Source of the DNA: Verrucomicrobia bacterium UBA1629
GTDB lineage: Bacteria > Verrucomicrobiota > Kiritimatiellia > RFP12 > UBA1067
Assembly: GCA_002321305.1 (NCBI GenBank)
Contig: DCMF01000074.1
Location: 1 to 6,771 of the forward strand
DNA: 6,771 nucleotides
Direction: 5' to 3'
Position 1 is the stretch's first letter, and every line of letters starts with the position of its first letter. Positions 1 to 5,521 of the stretch are shown one piece after another. Position numbers and translations under genes: made by a program. The notes under the pieces are model-generated. The model made no database searches and was not told where the DNA came from. It saw only the letters and a program-made list of their open reading frames with translations.

Positions 1-1
1 C

Positions 2-1627
2 AGCGTTTGGTTTCAGGGCGGCGTGACCTTCATCGGTGCGGACTTCACGGTCGGCAATCTGCTGAGGCTGTGTGGCGCGGGGAAGGTCTCCGAACCTGCG
101 GCAGTCTATCAGACGGCCGGCGCGTTCAAGTCTGCCGACCCCAACGGCTGGATTGTCCGCATCGGGCAGGCGGAGAATGCCTACGCCGCCTACACGGTGT
201 CGGGCGGCACGGCGGACTTCGCCGGGCTGCTGAACATCGGTTCGGGTGCGGGTTCGACCGCGCTTGTGCTGGCGGACGGCGGCGCGATCTGCGCGACGAA
301 CGGGGTGATGACGGCGAAGAGCGATGATGTTGGCGTGGCGAGCCGTTCCCTGATCCGCGTCAGCGGCGGCGGACAGTTCCGGACGACGGGCGACAATGCC
401 TATGACCGCAGCAAGATGACGCAGCTGGCGAACGGCGATGGCGCGACGGGCGTTCTCGCCGTGACGGGCGAAGGTTCGGTCTACGAGACGGTCAGGCTGG
501 TTCTCGGACCCGCAAGCGGCGCGGCGACGACCCGTGTGGCCGTCACGGACGGCGGCATTCTGAAGGTGGGGCGGATGTACGGCGGAAACGCCGAGGCGGC
601 GTCCGCAAGCTGCGTCTACTTTGACGGCGGCGTGCTCAAGCCGACGTTCTGGGCCTCGTGGGCGGAAAACTACCTGAACGCGGATCAGTCCGCGCCGTCG
701 CGGTGGGAACTCGGCGCACGCGGCATGACGGTTGACATGGCCGACCTGAAGGCGGAATCGGAAGATGTGGAGGTCACGGAGACTTCCGAGCTCATCATCA
801 AGAACGACCTGTCCGACGCGACGGGGTGCGGCATCGCGTCCGTCACCCTGCCGACGGACGACGCGGCGTACGCGAAGGAGGCGTATTGCGGGCCGGCGTT
901 CGTGGAGATCGAAGGGCCGGACGGCAGCTGCGGTGCGGTGGCTGTGGCGGAATGCGATCCGGCGACGCGGAAGCTGACCGGCGTCTCGATTCTGGCGTCG
1001 GGCAGTGGCTACGGCGAGACGACGAAGGTGTACGTGCGGTCGGCGGACGGACAGTCGCGCTACGGATGCGCCTACACGCTGACAGAGGCGGATCGCGCGG
1101 GCGGCAAGCTCGTGAAGCGCGGCAAGCCGACTTTGGGGCTGAGCGGCGTCAACACCTACACGGGCGGAACGACGGTCGAGGAAGGCGCGCTCAAGATCCT
1201 GGGCGACAAGTCGTTCCCCGAAAACACGCCGCTGACGGTTCGGCCGGGCGCGACGCTCGATGCCAAGGGAAAGGCGCTGACCGTTTCGACGCTGGCGGGT
1301 CATGGCGGCACGATCAACTGCGAAACGCTGACGGTGACGAAGGAACTTGAACTCACGGTCGCCGACCTCTTCGCGGCGGACGCCTCGGCGCTGTCCGTCA
1401 ACGCGGCCCTTTCGTTCGGGGAGAATGTCGCCGTGAAGATCGTCGATCCCGAAAAGCTCGCAGACCATGTCCGCGACCGCAGCCGCATTGTCCTGCGCGC
1501 GGCGGGCGGGCTGACGGGCGCCGTGCCCGCCCTGTCGGGTGCGGTCGGCGAGAAGTGGTTCCTGGTGAAGTCGGGCAAATCCCTGAAGTTCGGGCCGCGC
1601 CGCGGCGTCTGCCTGATCATCCGCTGA
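2..1627 (+). CDS. Autotransporter-type beta-strand repeat surface protein (3' part, start outside window)
   Basis: The frame is already open at base 2 and stops at TGA 1625-1627, so this is the C-terminal ~541 residues of a longer protein. The GTG at 23 is not a credible start, because it lies inside a repeat-like domain and the frame continues upstream. The protein is rich in Gly, Ala, Thr and Val, with short alternating strands of the type 'xVSGGxxxxxxLxIGxG' (194-652), as in T5SS/PEP-CTERM-associated repeats. Around 995-1038 lies a 'GSGYGETTKVYV' segment, and at 1136-1198 a clear PATR (autotransporter-associated beta strand) repeat containing NTYTGGTTVEEGALKI. The fold is probably a beta-helix exposed on the surface or secreted. 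No beta-barrel, LPXTG or PEP-CTERM ending is visible; the chain ends in an aromatic/basic tail, GVCLIIR. It has about ten cysteines, many for such a protein. A role in adhesion or glycan binding is inference. The family type is well supported; the specific function is unknown. Confidence 0.85.
   Translation, partial: SVWFQGGVTFIGADFTVGNLLRLCGAGKVSEPAAVYQTAGAFKSADPNGWIVRIGQAENAYAAYTVSGGTADFAGLLNIGSGAGSTALVLADGGAICATNGVMTAKSDDVGVASRSLIRVSGGGQFRTTGDNAYDRSKMTQLANGDGATGVLAVTGEGSVYETVRLVLGPASGAATTRVAVTDGGILKVGRMYGGNAEAASASCVYFDGGVLKPTFWASWAENYLNADQSAPSRWELGARGMTVDMADLKAESEDVEVTETSELIIKNDLSDATGCGIASVTLPTDDAAYAKEAYCGPAFVEIEGPDGSCGAVAVAECDPATRKLTGVSILASGSGYGETTKVYVRSADGQSRYGCAYTLTEADRAGGKLVKRGKPTLGLSGVNTYTGGTTVEEGALKILGDKSFPENTPLTVRPGATLDAKGKALTVSTLAGHGGTINCETLTVTKELELTVADLFAADASALSVNAALSFGENVAVKIVDPEKLADHVRDRSRIVLRAAGGLTGAVPALSGAVGEKWFLVKSGKSLKFGPRRGVCLIIR
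194..652 (+). repeat. Degenerate beta-helix repeats within the surface protein
   Basis: Four to five imperfect protein-level units follow each other: TVSGGTADFAGLLNIGSG (from 194), an IRVSGGGQF segment (from 353), TGVLAVTGEGSVYETVRLVLG (446-508), TRVAVTDGGILKVG (from 530) and CVYFDGGVLKPTFW (611-652). Each pairs a 'V-x-GG-x-L/F' turn with a following hydrophobic strand. The similarity is in protein pattern only, and I see no long nucleotide repeat. This matches the general form of T5SS/PEP-CTERM-associated repeats; the exact unit borders are my estimate. Confidence 0.5.
1136..1198 (+). other. PATR-type autotransporter-associated beta strand repeat
   Basis: The translation here contains NTYTGGTTVEEGALKI, preceded by GLSGV. 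This is the signature form (N-x-Y-x-G-G-T-x-V-x-x-G-x-L) of the passenger-associated transport strand repeat (TIGR02601-type). In classical autotransporters the repeat sits in the passenger domain. Here it lies about 140 residues before the stop, with no room for a translocator barrel of usual size after it. Confidence 0.85.
1553..1624 (+). other. C-terminal tail of the surface protein, possible sorting or capping segment
   Basis: The last 24 residues run from KWFLVKSGKSLKF to GVCLIIR, directly before the stop. The pattern is an aromatic strand, a basic Gly turn, a second strand, a short basic loop and a final hydrophobic strand ending in Arg. It could be the closing hairpin of the beta-helix or a recognition tail for export. 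From memory, similar endings (G-[M/V]-x-[L/I]-I-[V/I]-R) recur in large repeat proteins of Kiritimatiellota, but I could not check this here. Confidence 0.35.
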
Positions 1628-1647
1628 ACGTGGCAACAGTCCAACCG

Positions 1648-1654
1648 AAAGGAG
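1648..1654 (+). promoter_or_regulatory. Ribosome binding site fixing the oxidoreductase start
   Basis: AAAGGAG lies five bases before the ATG at 1660. It selects this start over the in-frame GTG at 1555, which lies inside the upstream gene. The Tat motif then begins at residue 5, as expected for a true N-terminus. Confidence 0.8.
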
Positions 1655-1659
1655 TGCTG

Positions 1660-3186
1660 ATGGATATCAATCGTCGTAGTTTTATCTTTGGCAGCGCCGC
1701 TGCGGCGGCGCTTGCCGCGCGCGCGACAGGCAAGACGGGATTGCGTCCGCTCAAGCCCGGCGAAAAGCGTGCGGTCGCGCTGATCGGCGTCGGCATACAG
1801 GGACGCTTTCTGCTCACGGAATTCCTCAAGCAGCGGAACGTCCGCGTCACCTGCATTTGCGACTGCGACAAGACGCGCCGTGAAGACGGCGCCGCGCGCG
1901 TGGACGCATTCTACAAGGACGGCTCCAAATGCGCGGTTGAGGCGGATTTCTGCAAGGTCCTGGAGAATCCGCTGATTGATGCGGTCTGCATCGCGACGCC
2001 GGACCACTGGCACGCCTACATCTCCGTCGAGGCGATGAAGCACGGCAAGGACGTCTACTGCGAGAAGCCGCTCACGTTCACGATCGACGAGGCGAAGAAG
2101 GTCATCGCCGCGCAGGAGAAGTACGGGCGCGTCTTCCAGACGGGCTCGATGCAGCGCAGCTGGCGCGTGTTCCGCACGGCGGTCTCGCTCGTGCGCGGCG
2201 GCGTGATCGGCGACGTGCGGTATGTGGACGCGAACTACGGACGCGGCGGCCAGAAGCTCGGCGGGCCGTCCCATCCCGTCCGCTTCTTTAACGTGCCCGA
2301 AAACGCGGCGAAGGAATCCGAGGGATTCGGCCAGCTGGGCGAATGGGGGTGGAGCCGGTGGCTCGGCCCCGCGCAGTGGCGGCCGTACTCCAATCAGCTG
2401 GCTCCCGTGGGCGTGCACAAGTTCTTCCCGATGTTCTGGCGTTTCGACGACGACATCGCCACGGGCTACAACGGCGACTGGGGGGCGCATCACCTCGACA
2501 TCGCCCAGTGGGGCTTGGACATGGACGATTCGGGCCCGTACAGGATCATCCGCTCCGACGAGCCGTACTCGCTCGACCGCTATCACGGCGGGCGGCGGCA
2601 GTTCGGCATGCGCATGCTGTTCAAGGCGAAGCGGGACGGACGGGACATCGAGCTGTACCACGGGCCGTTTGGCGTCTGGGGAACCGTCTTCTACGGCACG
2701 AACGGCATCGTCGCCGTCAATCGCGGCAAGATCGCCGTCTGGCAGGGCTTTGACGCGACGGCCGAAAAGCCGACGGAGGAAATCCGCAAGGCGCTTCAGG
2801 ACGTTTCGTACCAAAAGGATCGCATCGTCGCGGAATCGGTCGGACAGGATTACGGAACGGACGCCGCAGTCAAGGCGGACGAGAGGCTGGACGGCGTTCT
2901 CAAGCGGCTTGAGTCGCGCTTTGCGACCGAGATCAAACGGGCGGGCCTGTATTTCAGCGAGAACCAGATCCGCAACTTCTGCGAGTGCGTCGAGTCGCGC
3001 AAGCCGACGATCTCGCCTGCGTCGGTCGGCGGCCGCAGCGGCGCGCTGTGCATCCTCTGCAACATGTCTTACCGCTACGACACCGGTTTTGACTGGGATC
3101 CCGTCCGAATGGAAATCAAGGGCGGCAATCCGAAGGGCCTTTCGCTGAAGCGCGCTGACTACCGTGGATGGGAGATCGTCGTTTGA
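1660..3186 (+). CDS. Tat-exported Gfo/Idh/MocA family oxidoreductase
   Basis: This 508-residue protein is an NAD(P)-dependent sugar or cyclitol oxidoreductase type. The N-terminus has a twin-arginine signal, NRRSFIFGSAAAAALAA (residues 4-20), pointing to export of the folded, cofactor-loaded enzyme. The Rossmann fold follows, with GVGIQG (43-48), ATPDHWH (112-118) and the family EKP motif (135-137), whose Lys is catalytic in the family. GDWGAHHLDIAQWGL (272-286) is the usual His-bearing active-site segment of exported members, and YRGWEIVV forms the typical C-terminus. The length exceeds the common 350-450 residues, partly through a helical stretch at about 365-435. There are eleven cysteines, including C65-x-C67-x-C69 after the second Rossmann strand. 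The gene lies 32 bases after the surface-protein gene and 1 base before the GH30 gene, so the genes are probably co-transcribed. The family is secure; the substrate is unknown. A GH109-like NAD-dependent glycosidase is a less likely alternative. Confidence 0.92.
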   Translation: MDINRRSFIFGSAAAAALAARATGKTGLRPLKPGEKRAVALIGVGIQGRFLLTEFLKQRNVRVTCICDCDKTRREDGAARVDAFYKDGSKCAVEADFCKVLENPLIDAVCIATPDHWHAYISVEAMKHGKDVYCEKPLTFTIDEAKKVIAAQEKYGRVFQTGSMQRSWRVFRTAVSLVRGGVIGDVRYVDANYGRGGQKLGGPSHPVRFFNVPENAAKESEGFGQLGEWGWSRWLGPAQWRPYSNQLAPVGVHKFFPMFWRFDDDIATGYNGDWGAHHLDIAQWGLDMDDSGPYRIIRSDEPYSLDRYHGGRRQFGMRMLFKAKRDGRDIELYHGPFGVWGTVFYGTNGIVAVNRGKIAVWQGFDATAEKPTEEIRKALQDVSYQKDRIVAESVGQDYGTDAAVKADERLDGVLKRLESRFATEIKRAGLYFSENQIRNFCECVESRKPTISPASVGGRSGALCILCNMSYRYDTGFDWDPVRMEIKGGNPKGLSLKRADYRGWEIVV

Positions 3187-3187
3187 C

Positions 3188-4606
3188 ATGAAAACATACG
3201 CACTGTTCGGTCTCGCGGTTTGGATTGCGGGTTCCGCTGCCTTGGCGGAGACGCACGTCTACCGCACGGAGGCGCGCGGCGAAATGCGGGAGGTCGCGGC
3301 CAACTTCTGGTCGGCCCTCCCGCAGGGCAACGCGAACACGGTCGATTTGGACGCCGCCGCGCCCGGCCATGCGTTCACGGGGCTCGGGGTCTCCATCCCA
3401 GAGTCCTCGTGCTATCTGCTCGCCCGCCTGCCGACGGAACGCCGCGCGGAGATCCTGCGCACGATCTGGACGGCGGACGGCGCGGGGCTTTCCGTCGGCC
3501 GTTTGCAGATCGGCTCGAGCGACTACTCCATGCACGCCTACACCTACGACGACGTGGCGGGCGACACGGAGCTGAAGCACTTCTCGATCGAACCCGACCG
3601 CCGGTACATCCTGCCGGTCGTGAAGGAGATCCAGAAGGTCAACCCGGACGTGACGTTCTTCGCGTCCCCGTGGTCGCCGCCGGCGTGGATGAAGGACGGC
3701 GGGAACATCGCCGGAGGCCGCATGCTCGACAGGTATTTCGGCGTCTACGCCAACTACCTCGTGAAGTACGTGCAGGCGTACGCCAGGGAGGGCATTCCGA
3801 TCGCGGCGCTGACCGTGCAGAACGAGCCGAACACGGATCAGTTCGGCATGTCGCCCACCTGCCTCTGGTCGGGCGAGCAGGAGACGGACTTCATCGTCAA
3901 CCACCTCGCGCCCGCCCTGAAGGCGGCGGGCCTCCCGACGAAGCCCTGGCTCTGGGACCACAACTTCGACGGGACGAACCGCGTGTGGCAGGCGCTCGCG
4001 CGGAAGGGCGTGCTGGAGAGCGTCGGCGCGGTGGCGTGGCATCCGTACGTCGGCCAGCCGGAGTGGATCAAGCCGATCCACGCGAAGTACCCGACCCTGC
4101 CGATGGTCATGACGGAGATGGGACCGCACGTGGACCGCTACCGCCGCGACCTGCTCTGGTGGGGCGACTTGATGCTGCGTACGTTCAACAGCGGATGCGG
4201 CGGTTTCACGAGCTGGTGCATGGTTCTGGACGAACGCGGACAGCCGAACATCACGGGCGGCTTCCCGTGCGCGGGCTTCGTCGAGATCGACTCCGTCACA
4301 GGCGAGGCCGTGCCGAGCGAGCAGTTCAAGGCGTTCCGCCATGTCGGACGCTTCGTGCGGCGCGGCGCGGACATCCTGACGGGCTTCTGGAAGGCGGGCG
4401 GCTCGGACTGGGCGCGGCGGAACGACCGGCGCACGACCTGCGCGGCGTTCCGCAACCCCGACGGCTCGCACGTCGTCGTCATCGGCTGCAAGCCGGCGGA
4501 AGGCGACCCGTTCCTGCCCGTGCAGGTTCAAATCAAGTGCAAAGGCCGCTGGCTGATTGTTCAGGCGCTGCCGAACGCGCTCACGACGGTGACGATTTCA
4601 CAGTAA
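3188..4606 (+). CDS. Secreted glycoside hydrolase family 30 (GH30) enzyme
   Basis: This 472-residue protein belongs to clan GH-A, the retaining beta-glycosidases. ATG 3188 is chosen because it gives a clean Sec signal peptide: K2, hydrophobic core about 4-17, cleavage near ALA20|ET. The GTG at 3164 would add eight polar residues and overlap the previous gene. GH30 hallmarks appear in order: FTGLGVSIPESS (63-74), RLQIGSSDYS (105-114), FASPWSPPAWMK (158-169), TVQNEPN (209-215, putative acid/base E213), AWHPY (283-287) and MTEMGPH (308-314, putative nucleophile E310). The TIM barrel is followed from about 380 by a beta-rich region (VVVIGCKP, then ALTTVTISQ at the end), fitting the family's side beta-sandwich. 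Known GH30 activities include glucosylceramidase, beta-1,6-glucanase, beta-1,6-galactanase and xylanase, and the sequence does not let me choose among them. Translation is probably coupled to the upstream gene (TGACATG junction). Family confidence is high; substrate unknown. Confidence 0.93.
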   Translation: MKTYALFGLAVWIAGSAALAETHVYRTEARGEMREVAANFWSALPQGNANTVDLDAAAPGHAFTGLGVSIPESSCYLLARLPTERRAEILRTIWTADGAGLSVGRLQIGSSDYSMHAYTYDDVAGDTELKHFSIEPDRRYILPVVKEIQKVNPDVTFFASPWSPPAWMKDGGNIAGGRMLDRYFGVYANYLVKYVQAYAREGIPIAALTVQNEPNTDQFGMSPTCLWSGEQETDFIVNHLAPALKAAGLPTKPWLWDHNFDGTNRVWQALARKGVLESVGAVAWHPYVGQPEWIKPIHAKYPTLPMVMTEMGPHVDRYRRDLLWWGDLMLRTFNSGCGGFTSWCMVLDERGQPNITGGFPCAGFVEIDSVTGEAVPSEQFKAFRHVGRFVRRGADILTGFWKAGGSDWARRNDRRTTCAAFRNPDGSHVVVIGCKPAEGDPFLPVQVQIKCKGRWLIVQALPNALTTVTISQ

Positions 4607-4637
4607 GGGAAGGAAGGTGTCGTAATATGTGGACGCT

Positions 4638-4666
4638 TTGCGGCAAGGGCGGAAAAAGCGTATACT
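4638..4666 (+). promoter_or_regulatory. Candidate sigma-70-type promoter for the esterase/GH106 pair
   Basis: TATACT at 4661-4666 matches the -10 consensus at five of six positions. Seventeen bases upstream, TTGCGG (4638-4643) keeps the TTG of the -35 box but matches only three of six. Transcription would begin near 4673, leaving a leader of about 26 bases before the ATG at 4699. It sits in the only gap of meaningful length in the window (4607-4698), which is also visibly more AT-rich than the genes. The -35 half contains a small inverted repeat, TTGC-G-GCAA, of doubtful meaning. Confidence 0.5.
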
Positions 4667-4683
4667 ACGCAACACCACCAGAA

Positions 4684-4688
4684 AAGGA
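4684..4688 (+). promoter_or_regulatory. Ribosome binding site for the SGNH esterase
   Basis: AAGGA stands ten bases before ATG 4699 and supports that start. Another purine-rich run (AAGGAAGG, about 4610-4617) precedes an in-frame ATG at 4627, but that start would bury the signal peptide behind 24 extra residues and would lie upstream of the candidate -10 box. Confidence 0.6.
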
Positions 4689-4698
4689 ATCTGACAAG

Positions 4699-5490
4699 AT
4701 GAAACGGATGAGAATGAAACTGTTCGTCGGCGCGTGGGCGGCGATGGCGCTGTACGTTGGCGTGTCCGGCGCGGCGGAGCAGCGGAGCGGGGAGCCTGCC
4801 GAGCTTCGCGCGGAATCGCGCATGTCCAGCCGCACAAACGATCCGACGCGCGACCCCGGCATCTTCGGCGACTACTGGTGGGCCAACCGTTTCCTCAGCA
4901 GGCATCAGGCGATCGAGAAGGTGAAGGGCGGAACTGTCGACGTCGTGCTCATTGGCGATTCCATCACGCATTTCTGGGAATGGCGGCATCCGGAGAGCTG
5001 GGCGAAGTTCACCGCCGGACGCACCGTCCTCAATCTCGGCTACGGCGGCGATTGCGTCCAACAGGTCATCTGGCGCATCGAGCATGGCGAGCTGGACGGG
5101 TATGACGCGAAGTGCGTGGTGCTGATGATCGGCACAAACAACAATTCGTCCGAGAATTCCGACCCTGCCAACGTGGCGGCGGCGATCGAGAAGATCGTCG
5201 CCATGATCCGCGCCCGCCAGCCGCGCGCGAAGATCGTCCTGCATCCGATTTTCCCGCGCGGGGCGTCCGCGTCTTCGCCGCGCCATGCGAAGGCGCGCGC
5301 GAGAAACGACAAGACCAATGCGCTGCTCAAGGCCTTCGCCGAACGCGACGGCCGGGTCGTCTGGGTGGATTTCAACGCCAAGCTGGTCGATGCGTCCGGC
5401 TGGACGCCGAAATCGTTGATGCCGGATGAAATCCATCCGTCAGACGCGGGCTACGACAGATGGATGGACGCCCTCGCGCCGGTCTTGTAG
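4699..5490 (+). CDS. Secreted SGNH/GDSL-type esterase (PAF-acetylhydrolase-like)
   Basis: This 263-residue protein has a Sec signal: a basic n-region KRMRMK, a hydrophobic core LFVGAWAAMALYVGV and likely cleavage near SGA/GAA (residues 24-26). The SGNH hydrolase blocks are complete: block I IGDSIT (85-90, nucleophile S88), block II NLGYGGD (112-118), block III GTNNN (145-149) and block V DEIHPS (243-248, catalytic D243 and H246). The form resembles the PAF-acetylhydrolase Ib alpha-like branch, often found in bacterial polysaccharide loci as acetyl- or other acyl-esterases. Its likely role is removal of O-acyl groups from a glycan outside the cytoplasm, so that neighbouring hydrolases can act; this is inference from context. 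The gene starts after a 92-base gap with its own promoter candidate and is followed 31 bases later by the GH106-like gene, suggesting a two-gene or longer unit. In-frame ATGs at 4708 and 4714 are possible alternative starts and would barely change the signal peptide. Confidence 0.9.
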   Translation: MKRMRMKLFVGAWAAMALYVGVSGAAEQRSGEPAELRAESRMSSRTNDPTRDPGIFGDYWWANRFLSRHQAIEKVKGGTVDVVLIGDSITHFWEWRHPESWAKFTAGRTVLNLGYGGDCVQQVIWRIEHGELDGYDAKCVVLMIGTNNNSSENSDPANVAAAIEKIVAMIRARQPRAKIVLHPIFPRGASASSPRHAKARARNDKTNALLKAFAERDGRVVWVDFNAKLVDASGWTPKSLMPDEIHPSDAGYDRWMDALAPVL

Positions 5491-5510
5491 AGAAACTTGA
5501 AGAAAGGATG

Positions 5511-5516
5511 AGAGGA
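5511..5516 (+). promoter_or_regulatory. Ribosome binding site for the GH106-like gene
   Basis: AGAGGA ends five bases before ATG 5522 and fixes the start. A second purine run (GAAAGG, 5502-5507) sits directly before an ATG at 5508 that opens a five-codon frame ending across the true start codon. Confidence 0.7.
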
Positions 5517-5521
5517 TTCCC

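Noticed and set aside
1555..1659. Earlier in-frame GTG start for the oxidoreductase
   Set aside because: It lies within the previous gene and would bury the Tat motif 39 residues inside. ATG 1660 has a strong ribosome binding site.
1628..1659. Terminator or promoter between the surface-protein and oxidoreductase genes
   Set aside because: The 32 bases hold only the ribosome binding site. No hairpin with a T-run and no paired -35/-10 boxes are visible.
1300..3189. 629-codon open frame on the - strand opposite the oxidoreductase gene
   Set aside because: The translation is Arg/Ala/Val-rich with no recognisable domain, and it lies antisense to a clear Gfo/Idh/MocA gene. Long antisense frames are expected at this GC content.
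3116..4531. 471-codon open frame on the - strand opposite GH30
   Set aside because: Low-complexity Arg/Val/His-rich translation, fully antisense to a GH30 gene with intact catalytic motifs.
3220..4698. Upstream extension of the esterase frame through the GH30 gene (756-codon frame in total)
   Set aside because: Only the part from 4699 has a signal peptide and SGNH blocks. The upstream part is an Arg/Gly-rich shadow of GH30 in another frame, not a real fusion.
4627..4698. Earlier in-frame ATG (4627) for the esterase, with a good purine run before it
   Set aside because: It would place 24 residues before the signal peptide and lies upstream of the candidate -10 box. ATG 4699 has its own ribosome binding site and gives a normal signal peptide.
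4561..5436. 291-codon - strand frame opposite the esterase
   Set aside because: No recognisable domain, and antisense to a gene with all SGNH catalytic blocks.
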